NCBI RefSeq assembly: GCF_026914305.1
Contig: NZ_CP113866.1
Location: 2,235,501 to 2,299,500, forward strand
DNA from: Caldicellulosiruptor acetigenus
GTDB lineage: Bacteria > Bacillota > Thermoanaerobacteria > Caldicellulosiruptorales > Caldicellulosiruptoraceae
Direction: 5' to 3'
Length of the DNA: 64,000 nucleotides
This document shows positions 24,471 through 33,669 of the stretch, piece by piece. The notes beneath the pieces are model-generated. The model was not told the DNA's origin. It was given only the letters and a program-made list of their open reading frames with translations, and searched no databases. The position numbers and the translations under genes were made by a program. Position 1 is the stretch's first letter. Each line of letters opens with the position of its first letter.

Positions 24471-24499
24471 ATTATACTACCAAAATGGCGTTTATTCAA
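24471..24499 (-). promoter_or_regulatory. Promoter within the end of the alpha-galactosidase gene
   Basis: Read on the minus strand, TTGAAT (24499-24494) and TATAAT (24476-24471) are 17 bases apart. It would transcribe the GNAT gene independently of the galactosidase operon. Confidence 0.55.
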
Positions 24500-26681
24500 C
24501 AGCTTTCAAAACCCACATAAACGAATTAAAATCGCCCCAGGTCTGAGGAATAAGAATACCAATATTCATAAGCTCATCACCGTATTTTGTTGTTGCTTCA
24601 CTTTCTATAAGATATTTTTTGTCAGGGTCAAGCCCGTCAAGTTTTAAGTACCTCACCGGTGGATTTGGACTTCTTAAGACCTCTACGTAGAACACAACAG
24701 CTTCTTTTTTGTCCTCTGTTACAAACATCCACGCAGCAGCACTTTCTTCAAACGGAGAAATTAGCCTGTACAAATCTCCTTCAAATACTATATGCCAAAT
24801 TTTTTTGTAGGTTTCTATCTGTTTTTTAATCTCTTCTTTATCTTCTTTAGAAAGCTTTGTAAGGTCAAGCTCATATCCAAAACAGCCTGAAAGTGCCACG
24901 ATCCCTCTTGTTTTCATGGGAGTTATCCTGCCAACCTGATGGTTTGGCACGATTGATACATGCGCACCCATAGTTGACGCTGGATACACTATGCTTGTTC
25001 CAAACTGGATTTTAAGCCTTTCGATTGCGTCTGTGTCATCACTTGTCCAAATTTGAGGCATGTAATACAAAATTCCCGGGTCGAACCTTCCACCACCGCC
25101 AGAACATCCTTCAAATAGAATGTGGGGAAATTCTGTTGTCAGCTCCTCCATCATCTGATAAAGCCCCAAAACATATCTGTGAAATACCTCTTTTTGTCTC
25201 TCTGGTGGAAGCTCAAGCGAACCTACCTCTGTTAAGGGCCTGTTCATGTCCCACTTAATATATTCAATTGGAGCTGTTCTTAAAATCTCTTTCATCATCC
25301 TTAAAATCTCTTTTCTCACATCTTCTCTGGTAATGTCCAAAACATACTGGTTCCTGCACTGCGTCAAAGTCCTTCCCCGAACCTGTATGCACCAGTCAGG
25401 ATGCTTTCTGTAAAGTTCGCTATCTGGGGAGACCATCTCAGGCTCAAACCAAAGTCCAAATTTGAGCCCCATCTCATTTAGCTTTTTACCAAGCCCGTCC
25501 AAACCATTTGGAAGTTTTCTCCTGTCAACAAACCAGTCGCCAAGTGAGCTTGTATCATCATCTCTTTTGCCAAACCATCCATCATCAAGAACAAACAGCT
25601 CAATCCCAAGATCTTTTGCCTCTTTCGCCAATGCCAAAAGCTTTTCCTCATTGAAATTGAAATATGCTGCTTCCCAGCTGTTTATAAGAATTGGTCTTCT
25701 CTTGTCTCGATATGCTCCTCTGCAAAGTCTTTTTCTGTAAAGCTTATGGTATGTGCGAGACATTCCTCCTAAGCCCTCTTGTGAATAAACCATTACAACC
25801 TCGGGTGTCTGAAAACTGCTATGCGGCTCTAAAACCCATGTAAACTCAAATGGATTTATTCCCATAGTGACTCTTACAAGATTGTACTGGTCTTTTTCAA
25901 CAATTGCAGCAAAGTTTCCACTATAGACAAGCGAAAAGCCATACACATCACCATGTTTTTCGGTTGCATCCTTTGACAAAAGTGCTATAAATGGATTGTG
26001 CTGATGAGAACTTTCTCCTCTTGTGCTGTCAATTACCTGAATTCCGTGGATAAGGGAAGTTCTCTCTACATACCTCTCCCTTGCCCATGAACCCCAAAGA
26101 TGCAAAAGTTCAAAATCCCCTTCTGGAAAGTCAACACACGCGCTCATTGCACGAAGGATTTTTAGTCTTTGTTTTCCTAAGTTCTCAAATCTTACGCTTC
26201 TTGTTATTGCATCATAATCTTTGTAGGCTGTATAAATCAATGTGACTTTCAAATCAATCAAATCATCATAAAGGTCTATCTCCAGTGTCTGGGCTTCATC
26301 AGGTGACTCTACATATGTTGCTGGAAGACCTTCAAGTTTTGGCTTTCCATCATAGATTCTGTGGGTCTTGTAAACAAGGTTTGTGATACGAGAACCATCT
26401 TCCTGTTCTACTTGAAATGCAGGATGTCTGAAATCTGAATTTCCATATGCAGGGTATTCTAAAAGCATTGTATCAAATGTATAGGATTTGTCATTTGGGT
26501 CAGGTGTTGCACCAAATGCTCTTCCGCCTGTCACATCAAAGTCTGTCCACTCAAACTCTTTAATCTTTTTGCCCCAGTAAACATGGGACAAAAACTTTCC
26601 TTTGAAAAGCTTTATCACATAGCTTGTGTTCTTTGCTTCTATAAAAAACATGCCTGTTTGTGGGTTAAAGGTTATTGGCAT
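24492..26681 (-). CDS. Alpha-galactosidase, GH36
   Basis: This retaining enzyme removes terminal alpha-1,6-galactose from melibiose, raffinose and galactomannan side chains. Length 729 fits the bacterial GH36 group. Domains run as N-terminal beta-sandwich (1-300), catalytic TIM barrel (about 320-640) and C-terminal sheet. Visible motifs are FVLDDGWFGKRDDD, GLKFGLWFEPEMVSPDS, EYIKWDMNRP with the nucleophile Asp, and QIWTSDDTDA with the acid/base Asp; FEGCSGGGGRFDPG shapes the active site. No signal peptide is present, so it acts in the cytoplasm on imported sugars. AGGAGG precedes the ATG. The three ABC importer genes lie upstream in the same direction, and 144 bases of non-coding DNA separate them. 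Confidence 0.95.
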   Translation of the reverse strand: MPITFNPQTGMFFIEAKNTSYVIKLFKGKFLSHVYWGKKIKEFEWTDFDVTGGRAFGATPDPNDKSYTFDTMLLEYPAYGNSDFRHPAFQVEQEDGSRITNLVYKTHRIYDGKPKLEGLPATYVESPDEAQTLEIDLYDDLIDLKVTLIYTAYKDYDAITRSVRFENLGKQRLKILRAMSACVDFPEGDFELLHLWGSWARERYVERTSLIHGIQVIDSTRGESSHQHNPFIALLSKDATEKHGDVYGFSLVYSGNFAAIVEKDQYNLVRVTMGINPFEFTWVLEPHSSFQTPEVVMVYSQEGLGGMSRTYHKLYRKRLCRGAYRDKRRPILINSWEAAYFNFNEEKLLALAKEAKDLGIELFVLDDGWFGKRDDDTSSLGDWFVDRRKLPNGLDGLGKKLNEMGLKFGLWFEPEMVSPDSELYRKHPDWCIQVRGRTLTQCRNQYVLDITREDVRKEILRMMKEILRTAPIEYIKWDMNRPLTEVGSLELPPERQKEVFHRYVLGLYQMMEELTTEFPHILFEGCSGGGGRFDPGILYYMPQIWTSDDTDAIERLKIQFGTSIVYPASTMGAHVSIVPNHQVGRITPMKTRGIVALSGCFGYELDLTKLSKEDKEEIKKQIETYKKIWHIVFEGDLYRLISPFEESAAAWMFVTEDKKEAVVFYVEVLRSPNPPVRYLKLDGLDPDKKYLIESEATTKYGDELMNIGILIPQTWGDFNSFMWVLKAVE

Positions 26682-26825
26682 TACTGGAAATCCTCCTTTT
26701 TAAAATTTAGGTTTCAAAATTAATAATAGCACTGGTAAAATATTTTCACCATACCTAATTAAAATTCTTAAATATTTTTTAAAAATTTGATATTTACTTT
26801 TCATTCACAAATCCTCATTAACTTT

Positions 26826-27668
26826 TTAACTTTTAATTCCCGTAAGCGCAATACTCTCTATGATATATCTTTGACCTAATAAATACACTATTAAAACTGG
26901 TACTATTGCTATTGTCGAAGCAGCCATCAGAAGTGTCCAATCTGTAATATAGATTCCTTTGAACTGAGCAAGTAAAAGTGGTACAGTATATTTTTCTGGA
27001 CTATTTAGATAAATCAGGGGTCCCAAAAAATTGTTCCAAGAAGACATAAAAGTGAATATTGCTAAAGTTGCCAATACAGGCACAATCAAAGGTAGTATTA
27101 TTCTTGTGTAGATTACAAAATGGTTTGCACCATCAATAATTGCTGCTTCATCCAATTCTTTGGGAAGTGTTAGTATAAACTGTCTTATTAAAAACACTCC
27201 AAATGCACTAAATAAAACCCATGGCACTGTCAAAGGTAAATGAGTATCTATCCATCCTATGTATTTGTAGAGGATAAATGTAGGAATCATGGTTACTTGA
27301 CTTGGTACCATCATCGTTGCTAAAAAAGCTATAAAAATTATATTCTTTCCTCGAAAATTGATTTTTGCAAGAGCATAAGCAGCCATTGAACAAGTTATAA
27401 GTTGCCCTATCACACAAATAAGAGCAATCTTCAAACTATTTAAATAAGCATTTCCAAAAGGTAACGCGTTCCACGCATTGAGATAGTTTTCCCATTGTAG
27501 GGGTTTAGGTATCCAAATAGGCGGAATTAAAAATACCTGGTCAAGAGACTTCAGAGAAGTTGATATCATCCATAAAAAAGGAAATATCATTGAAATACTA
27601 ACAAGAATGAGAATCAGGTGAAGAAATAATTTAGTTACCATCTTCTTCCTATTTATACTGCTCATCAT
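26826..27668 (-). CDS. CUT1 sugar ABC importer, permease (MalG type)
   Basis: Six predicted membrane helices. The inner-membrane EAA loop reads ELDEAAIIDGANHFVIYTRI ILPLIVP, which contacts the ATPase. ATG 27668 is preferred because GGGAGG lies seven bases upstream; the longer frame starts within that site. It is the last importer gene before the alpha-galactosidase, suggesting alpha-galactoside uptake. No ATPase gene is present here, so a shared MsiK-like subunit encoded elsewhere is probable. Confidence 0.92.
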   Translation of the reverse strand: MMSSINRKKMVTKLFLHLILILVSISMIFPFLWMISTSLKSLDQVFLIPPIWIPKPLQWENYLNAWNALPFGNAYLNSLKIALICVIGQLITCSMAAYALAKINFRGKNIIFIAFLATMMVPSQVTMIPTFILYKYIGWIDTHLPLTVPWVLFSAFGVFLIRQFILTLPKELDEAAIIDGANHFVIYTRIILPLIVPVLATLAIFTFMSSWNNFLGPLIYLNSPEKYTVPLLLAQFKGIYITDWTLLMAASTIAIVPVLIVYLLGQRYIIESIALTGIKS

Positions 27669-27695
27669 CTTTTTTCCTCCCGTTTTCAAAGTGAT

Positions 27696-28580
27696 TTATC
27701 GTTCATAATAAACCCATCTGTTTGAAAACTTAAACTGAACAAGAGTAATTGTTAAAATTATAGCAAACATAACCATAGAAACTGCTGCTGCCCAGCCCAT
27801 TTTAAAATCTTTAAATCCATATTGGTAAATTAAAAATACTAAACTCATACTTGCCTTGGCAGGTCCGCCATTGGTCATTATATATATCTGATCAAAAACC
27901 TGAAAACCGTTAATCAAACTCATAATAAGTACAAAAAACGTAGTAGGTGAAACCATGGGTAATGTAATTTTAAAAAATTTCTGGACTGCATTTGCACCAT
28001 CGATAGTAGCCGCTTCATAGTACACATTAGGTATACTCTGCAGTCCAGCTAAAAATATAGTGGTGTAGTAACCCACTCCCCACCATATCGACATCAACGA
28101 AATAGATAGCATTACAAGATTAGGATCTGTAAGCCATTGTGGTCCTTCAATACCCAAGCTTTTAAGTAAAGTATTTATAATTCCAAAATCGCCATTTAAA
28201 AGCCAAGTCCAGACAAAACTTATTGCAATAGAATTTGTTATAGTAGGTAAGAAGAATATAGCTCTGTACAACATTTTCAAACCCACATTATTCAAAATTA
28301 CTGCAAAGACTAATGCTAAAAACAACTGGGCAGGGACTGTATAGAGAATATAAAGCACAGTATTCTTTAGAGCAAGCGGGAAATCACTCTCACCGGAAAA
28401 AAATATATATTTAAAATTAGAAATCCCTACCCATTTTGGTTTGCTTACCAAATCCCATTCAAAACAACTCAAAATAATAGCCGCAACTGTGGGAAATAAC
28501 GAAAATAGCAAAAAACCTATTAATTGTGGAGCTATGAATCCAAATCCCCATAAATTTTCCTTTAACTCTTTTTTAGACAT
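27696..28580 (-). CDS. CUT1 sugar ABC importer, permease (MalF type)
   Basis: The 294-residue membrane protein has six helices and the EAA loop VYYEAATIDGANAVQKFFKI followed by TLPMVSPTTFFV. It pairs with the permease encoded 27 bases downstream. The motif LTDPNLVMLSISLMSIWWGV is typical of this half. AGGAGG lies 13 bases before ATG. Confidence 0.92.
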   Translation of the reverse strand: MSKKELKENLWGFGFIAPQLIGFLLFSLFPTVAAIILSCFEWDLVSKPKWVGISNFKYIFFSGESDFPLALKNTVLYILYTVPAQLFLALVFAVILNNVGLKMLYRAIFFLPTITNSIAISFVWTWLLNGDFGIINTLLKSLGIEGPQWLTDPNLVMLSISLMSIWWGVGYYTTIFLAGLQSIPNVYYEAATIDGANAVQKFFKITLPMVSPTTFFVLIMSLINGFQVFDQIYIMTNGGPAKASMSLVFLIYQYGFKDFKMGWAAAVSMVMFAIILTITLVQFKFSNRWVYYER

Positions 28581-28616
28581 CGCTCAAAATTTACCTCCTT
28601 TATGTTCTTAAATTAG

Positions 28617-28662
28617 GGGGTATCCTCAGAAAGCTGTTTATATAATTTTCTGAAGATACCCC
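28617..28662 (-). terminator. Intercistronic stem-loop after the binding protein gene
   Basis: A long stem pairs GGGGTATCCTCAGAAA with TTTTCTGAAGATACCCC. It lies between the binding-protein gene and the permease genes. On the coding strand no strong T-run follows, so it may protect mRNA or terminate only partly, giving excess binding protein. Confidence 0.7.
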
Positions 28663-28670
28663 TTTTTTCA

Positions 28671-29987
28671 TTAATATCCTTTAAGATTTTTTTGATACTG
28701 CTGTGTTATATATCCTGCAATCTTTTTCATTTGCTGTTCAGGATCAGCCTTTAATACAAAAATCTTTTCAAGCTCTTGCAATGCTGTAGAATTTGCTCCA
28801 GCTTCTTGGATGTAAAAGTCTACAGGGAATCCGTTTTCTCTACCTCTCACATAGTATTCTGCATGAGCAGGAACTTTATCTTGCGTAACAAGATAATCAA
28901 TACCTTTTATTGCAGGAACAGCATTTCCTTGACCTTCAAGTCTGAACTTTTGTCCATCTTGGTTAGTAAATGAAGCAATAAATCTCCAAGCTTGATCTTT
29001 ATATTTAGAGGTGGAAGACATAGAAATTACTGCTTGAGCTATATATGTTTTTGCATTTTTATTACCGTACTTGGTTGGATAAGGCACTATGTCCCAACTA
29101 AATTTTGCTTTCTTGAAATTTGGTACTTGCCAGCGTCCCCACGCACCAAATACTAATCTACCGCTTAGAAACATGCCATCTGAAGTCTGACCTTGCGGCA
29201 ATGATCCTGCATAAGTAAATGCTTTATCTTTTATTCCTTTCACGAGGAATTTAATAACTTCAATGTATTCTGGCTTATCTAACAACGATTTTTTGTTTTT
29301 TAAATCTGTCAACACAGGCTCCCTTCCATCTTTATAGACGCTTGCAAACCAAGGCATAATAGGTCCCCACCAACCACTATCAAGTACATACCCATAATAT
29401 CCTTTTTCTCTTGCCTTTTTAGCAATTTTATAAAATTCATCCCATGTCCACTTACCAGCATCGTACAATTTTTGAGGTAATTCTAAACCTAATTTAGAAA
29501 TAATACTCATGTTATAATGGATGACCATGGGGTTACAGTCGACAGGAATACCGTAAATTTTCCCTTTATACTCAGCAATTCTAAAAAGTATGTTGTCAAA
29601 ATCCTCTTTCTTAAGAATTACTTTTCCCTTCCCAAAATAACTATTTAAGGGTTCTAATTTCCCACTTTGAATAGTTTTTCGAATTGCATTGTCACCAACA
29701 TAAAACACGTCAGGTGCGCTATTGCCGGCAAGCATTGTAAGAAGCTTGTAATCATAATCTGAGCTTACTGTAATATATTTGATCTGAATATCCGGATTCT
29801 TTTTCATGAAATATTCATTGAACTTAATAAATCTTTCTCTTTCGCCTGGGTTTGCCCAGTTCATAAACGTAAGAGTAATTTTTTGTGAAGCAGCCTGTGA
29901 CTGAAAAATGAAAATGTTTTGAAAGAGTAGTAAATTTAATAAAAACATGGACATTATTATAATTGCAGCAACATTAAATTTTTTCAT
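28671..29987 (-). CDS. Extracellular sugar-binding protein (family 1) of ABC importer
   Basis: About 438 residues. The start at 29987 (MKKFNVAA) has GGAGGA upstream; an earlier ATG overlaps that site. The signal peptide ends near FQSQAAS and lacks a lipobox cysteine, unusual for a Gram-positive binding protein, so retention at the cell surface is unclear. The mature protein has the SBP family-1 features ITLTFMNWANPGERERFIKF, NSAPDVFYVGDNA and AWRFIASFTNQDGQKF. It probably captures oligosaccharides cleaved by the adjoining alpha-galactosidase. Confidence 0.9.
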   Translation of the reverse strand: MKKFNVAAIIIMSMFLLNLLLFQNIFIFQSQAASQKITLTFMNWANPGERERFIKFNEYFMKKNPDIQIKYITVSSDYDYKLLTMLAGNSAPDVFYVGDNAIRKTIQSGKLEPLNSYFGKGKVILKKEDFDNILFRIAEYKGKIYGIPVDCNPMVIHYNMSIISKLGLELPQKLYDAGKWTWDEFYKIAKKAREKGYYGYVLDSGWWGPIMPWFASVYKDGREPVLTDLKNKKSLLDKPEYIEVIKFLVKGIKDKAFTYAGSLPQGQTSDGMFLSGRLVFGAWGRWQVPNFKKAKFSWDIVPYPTKYGNKNAKTYIAQAVISMSSTSKYKDQAWRFIASFTNQDGQKFRLEGQGNAVPAIKGIDYLVTQDKVPAHAEYYVRGRENGFPVDFYIQEAGANSTALQELEKIFVLKADPEQQMKKIAGYITQQYQKNLKGY

Positions 29988-30049
29988 TTTTTCCTCCTCC
30001 ATTTTTGATAATATTTAGAAAGTAAATGATTTGGCTCTTTTTACTTCTT

Positions 30050-30075
30050 TTACATACAGGACCCCCTCCTTTCAT
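30050..30075 (-). promoter_or_regulatory. Start-stop element behind a strong ribosome site
   Basis: In the leader of the binding protein transcript, AAAGGAGGGGG is followed seven bases later by ATG TAA (30055-30050). A ribosome could load there and terminate at once, some 60 bases before the real start. It may be a regulatory minimal ORF or a decayed leader gene. Confidence 0.35.
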
Positions 30076-30079
30076 TGAT

Positions 30080-30114
30080 ATTATAACGCTATAACGATAA
30101 TTTGTCAACGTTAT
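30080..30114 (-). promoter_or_regulatory. Promoter of the alpha-galactoside operon with operator-like repeats
   Basis: On the minus strand TTGACA (30108-30103) and TATAAT (30085-30080) are 17 bases apart, a consensus sigma-A promoter. ATAACG occurs at 30083 and 30091, with its inverse CGTTAT at 30109, and GCGATTA occurs at 30117 and 30157. The repeats cover the promoter and face the divergent XRE gene, which probably binds them. Confidence 0.7.
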
Positions 30115-30181
30115 TGCGATTACTTTATAAACATTTTTTATGCTATCATAGCAATAGCGATTAAACAGGAGTGATGAGAAT

Positions 30182-30478
30182 ATGGATGTAGGAAAAAGAA
30201 TCAGGGAATTGAGAGAAAGATACAAAATTAGTCAATGTGAATTAGCAAGATTAGCAAATATCGGACAATCAACATTATCAGACATCGAAAGGGGAATAAA
30301 ACAGCCAACAATCACTACAATTGAAAATATTTGTAGAGCTTTTAATATGAGCTTATCAGAATTTTTTTCTGAGGAAAAACCAGAATTTCCTCCTGAAATC
30401 CAAGACTTATTGAAACAGACATCAAAACTTACCCCAGAACAAATAAAGAAACTTAGTGATTTTTTAAGCTCGTTATAA
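30182..30478 (+). CDS. XRE-family repressor (Cro/cI HTH)
   Basis: The 98-residue protein has an N-terminal helix-turn-helix (KISQCELARLANIGQSTLSD with IERGIKQPTITTIENICRAF) followed by a short tail TPEQIKKLSDFLSSL that may dimerise. It is divergent from the sugar operon and separated only by repeats that overlap that operon's promoter, so it is the likely regulator. It is followed 30 bases on by a second XRE gene. Confidence 0.88.
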   Translation: MDVGKRIRELRERYKISQCELARLANIGQSTLSDIERGIKQPTITTIENICRAFNMSLSEFFSEEKPEFPPEIQDLLKQTSKLTPEQIKKLSDFLSSL

Positions 30479-30508
30479 AATAGCAAATATATGAGGTGCA
30501 GATATTCC

Positions 30509-30901
30509 ATGCTTTCAGAGAAGTTAAGAGAACTAAGAAAAAAGTGCAGACTTACTCAAGCCCAATTAGCTGAAAAGCTAAGTCTCAGTCCTTCTACCAT
30601 CGGAATGTATGAACAAGGAAGAAGGTTGCCAGATATTGAAACTCTTCAAAAAATAGCTGAATTCTTTGGAGTCTCATTAGAATTTTTCCTTACCAAAGAA
30701 GACAATAACAAAAACAATCAAAAATATTTTGAAAAGCAAAAAGATGTTGCAAGAATTATGGAAGACTTACTTGTTGAACTTGAAAATTCTAAAGAAATAA
30801 TTGTTTTTAATGGCGAAATATTGAATGATCATACAAAGAATTATCTTAAAGAGCTCCTTACAATCGCACTTCAATATGGAAAGATAATTAATGAAAAATA
30901 G
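30509..30901 (+). CDS. XRE-family regulator, second gene of the pair
   Basis: The 130-residue protein has an N-terminal HTH (CRLTQAQLAEKLSLSPSTIG, YEQGRRLPDIETLQKIAEFF) and a helical C-terminal domain of about 65 residues that may sense a ligand or partner. GAGGTG lies ten bases before ATG 30509; the ATG at 30491 overlaps it. It is cotranscribed with the gene at 30182 but is not a close paralogue of it. Confidence 0.85.
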   Translation: MLSEKLRELRKKCRLTQAQLAEKLSLSPSTIGMYEQGRRLPDIETLQKIAEFFGVSLEFFLTKEDNNKNNQKYFEKQKDVARIMEDLLVELENSKEIIVFNGEILNDHTKNYLKELLTIALQYGKIINEK

Positions 30902-30989
30902 CAAATTGTGCAGCTAACATTCTTTTGTTATTCATTTCATAAATTTTTTACTATTATTGAAGTAACAATGAAACAGAAGTAATGAGGAT

Positions 30990-31285
30990 ATGGATGTAAG
31001 AAAAAGAATCAGGGAATTGAGAAAAAGATACAAAATTGGCCAATATAAATTAGCAAGATTAGCAGATATCGGACAATCAAACTTATAGGACATCGAAAGG
31101 GGTATAAAAGAACCTGCTATTTTAACAATTGGTATTTGTGTAAAGTTTTTAGTACAAGTTTGTCAGAATTTTTTAAAGAAGACATTGTTGAAATATCTCC
31201 AGAAGTCAGAGAACTTTTGAAACATACATCTAAACTTTCACCTGAACAAATTAAAAAGCTTAGTGAATTTTTGAGTTCTCTTTGA
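30990..31285 (+). pseudogene. Decayed third XRE gene
   Basis: The nucleotide sequence parallels 30182-30478 including its leader. An in-frame TAG follows IGQSNL, and a frameshift near 31140 moves the end into another frame (SPEQIKKLSEFLSSL before TGA 31285). It is a tandem duplicate of the first XRE gene that has been lost. Confidence 0.85.
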
Positions 31286-31324
31286 AAGAAATAAGAATAT
31301 TTATGAATGAAAAATAAAAGGAAT

Positions 31325-31360
31325 CCCCCTTGTTATATAAAATTTTTTAAAACAAGGGGG
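31325..31360. terminator. Bidirectional terminator
   Basis: CCCCCTTGTT pairs with AACAAGGGGG around a 16-base loop; on the minus strand ATTCCTTTTATTTTT follows. It ends the GH32 operon. Confidence 0.8.
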
Positions 31361-31366
31361 CATAAA

Positions 31367-32821
31367 TCAAATTTTTATTTCATATATTTTTGCGGATATC
31401 TTGCTTTGGCCGTATATTTGCACCTTAACAAAATCCATTTTTTCAGCTAGATAAATTCTATAAGTAAAAACTATTTCTCCCTCATTAAGAAAAATCTCAA
31501 CTGACGAAGTGTCTACTAATAATTTTATCTTCAATAAATCACTTATAACTTTTAAAGGAATATACTCTTGTTGTATTTCCTCACATTCAGCAATTTCTAC
31601 TTCAAATTTTTTTAATATCGAATTATAGCTCATCATAAAGAAAGGTTTTTTATTATTTGCTTTGTCATAAAATTCTATATCTATGTTCTTCAATTCATTA
31701 AAACTCATACTAAAGTCTAATTCAAATGTATCTAAATTAGAACAATCTAATTTTATTTCATCATTATTAATATTCTTTTCCACGGCAATCTTTACCTTTT
31801 TGTATCTTTCAATCTCATAAATAGGTTTTGTAATTAATTTATTATTTACATACTCCAATTGTCGAGGTAAAGTCAAAGCCCCAGCCCAGTTATGTCCGTT
31901 CTGGGTGGGAATTTTTACATTCCAATTATCCATCCATGCTATCATCAGTCTTCTACCATCAGGTGCAACTGTTGTTTGTGGTGCATAAAAATGCCTGCCA
32001 TAATCTAATTTACTGTAATAATCAATCTTAAAATTTCCTCTTTCATAATCCATTTTACCAACAAAATATATACTTTCACTTTTAAGAACTTTTTCCCCTT
32101 CTTTTTTTTGATACGATAGAATCAAAATATCACGACCACATAGAGAAAATAAATCGGGGCACTCCCAAACATCTCCATCAATTATATTTTCATTTTTCAA
32201 AATCGTATTAACATAATTCCATTTTATTAGGTCTTGCGATTTATAAAGTAAAATTTGACCTCTACCTTTTTTATCTTGAGAAGCAATCACCATATAATAA
32301 TAATCATCCATCTTAAAAACCTTAGGATCTCTAAAATCTTTTTTGTTTGAATCATCTGGTAAATCATTTAAATCAATAATAGGATTATTAGTATATTTCT
32401 GGAACGTTATACCATCTTCTGAAAATGCAAGACATTGAGTTTGAATATAATTATTGTGATTCTTATTTATGTGACCAGTATATACTAAATATAGTTTTCC
32501 ATCCTTTTCAATTGCACTTCCTGAAAAACAACCATCTTTATCATAATCCATATCAGGAGCTAAAGCAATTGGCAAATATTTCCATTTAATCATATCATTG
32601 CTTATTGCGTGTCCCCAATAAGTTGAATGCCAAAAAGGTTTAAATGGATTGTACTGAAAAAAGCAGTGATAGACTCCATTATAATAGACAAAACCATTCG
32701 GATCATTTATCCATCCGCATTCGCCCATTAAATGAAATTTTAAGCGATATTTTTTATTAACTTTACTCTTATACGTTTGTACATAGTCATTAGCCTTTTT
32801 TAGCAGATCTAATTTTTCCAT
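31367..32821 (-). CDS. GH32 sucrase / beta-fructofuranosidase
   Basis: The enzyme hydrolyses sucrose, sucrose-6-phosphate or fructo-oligosaccharides. The five-bladed propeller motifs are present: GWINDPNGF with the nucleophile Asp, KDFRDPKVF with the transition-state Asp, and DVWECPDLF with the acid/base Glu. The C-terminal 130 residues form the usual beta-sandwich. No signal peptide is present, so it is cytoplasmic. ATG 32821 is preferred, with GGAGTG six bases upstream. It is the last gene of an operon encoding a CUT1 importer, so imported unphosphorylated sucrose or a fructan oligomer is the likelier substrate. Confidence 0.93.
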   Translation of the reverse strand: MEKLDLLKKANDYVQTYKSKVNKKYRLKFHLMGECGWINDPNGFVYYNGVYHCFFQYNPFKPFWHSTYWGHAISNDMIKWKYLPIALAPDMDYDKDGCFSGSAIEKDGKLYLVYTGHINKNHNNYIQTQCLAFSEDGITFQKYTNNPIIDLNDLPDDSNKKDFRDPKVFKMDDYYYMVIASQDKKGRGQILLYKSQDLIKWNYVNTILKNENIIDGDVWECPDLFSLCGRDILILSYQKKEGEKVLKSESIYFVGKMDYERGNFKIDYYSKLDYGRHFYAPQTTVAPDGRRLMIAWMDNWNVKIPTQNGHNWAGALTLPRQLEYVNNKLITKPIYEIERYKKVKIAVEKNINNDEIKLDCSNLDTFELDFSMSFNELKNIDIEFYDKANNKKPFFMMSYNSILKKFEVEIAECEEIQQEYIPLKVISDLLKIKLLVDTSSVEIFLNEGEIVFTYRIYLAEKMDFVKVQIYGQSKISAKIYEIKI

Positions 32822-32844
32822 ATTTGACACTCCAATTTTGTTAT

Positions 32845-33669
32845 TTATTTTATTGCTCCTTTTAAGATACCGTTTATAATATTTTTCTGTAAAATAAGGT
32901 ATACAACAATTATAGGTGTTATCGTTAAAATCAATGCTGCCATGGCTAATCCATAATCAGCAGTATAGGTACCATAAAAATAAAATGTTGAAAGCTGTAA
33001 AGTTCTTTTTTCAGCTGAAATCAGTATGAGACTCGGTAATAAAAAGTCATTCCATATCCAAAGTCCATCTAATATCACAATTGTAGTAGTCACTGGTTTT
33101 AAAAGAGGAAATACTACTTTCCAAAAAGTTTGAAATTCCGTTGCACCTTCAACATAAGCTGCTTCTTCCAATTCATAAGGAATACCTTTTATAAACCCAT
33201 GATACATAAAAACAGCAAAGGCTGCTCCAAATCCCCAATACATGTAAATTAATGTCCACATATTATTAAGTAAATTGAGAGTTCCATAGATTTTTACCAA
33301 GGGAATCATGATAGCTTGAAAAGGTATAATCATAGAAGCTATCATAAGACTAAATACCAATCTATTTAATTTCCATTTCTTTCTTACAAATAAATATGCA
33401 GTCATTGCAGAAAACACTACAATACCACCAATACTAAAAAAAGTAATTATTAATGTATTCAAAAATCCTCTTAAATAGGTCATTTTTTCTGCTGCTTTGA
33501 TATAATTTGATACACTAAACTTTGTCGGTAAACTTAATGGATTTGCCATTATATCATTTGTGGTTTTAAATGAATTAATAATAACAGCAATAAATGGTAA
33601 TATATATAAAAGAGAAATAAGAAAGACAATAAAAAATTTAATATAATCTTTGTAAACCTTCTTAGACAT
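32845..33669 (-). CDS. CUT1 sugar ABC importer, permease (MalG type), sucrose operon
   Basis: The 274-residue, six-helix permease has the EAA loop ELEEAAYVEGATEFQTFWKV and VFPLLKPVTTT. Its ATG directly abuts the stop codon of the preceding permease gene (TAAATG), implying coupled translation. It delivers substrate to the GH32 enzyme encoded next. Confidence 0.92.
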   Translation of the reverse strand: MSKKVYKDYIKFFIVFLISLLYILPFIAVIINSFKTTNDIMANPLSLPTKFSVSNYIKAAEKMTYLRGFLNTLIITFFSIGGIVVFSAMTAYLFVRKKWKLNRLVFSLMIASMIIPFQAIMIPLVKIYGTLNLLNNMWTLIYMYWGFGAAFAVFMYHGFIKGIPYELEEAAYVEGATEFQTFWKVVFPLLKPVTTTIVILDGLWIWNDFLLPSLILISAEKRTLQLSTFYFYGTYTADYGLAMAALILTITPIIVVYLILQKNIINGILKGAIK

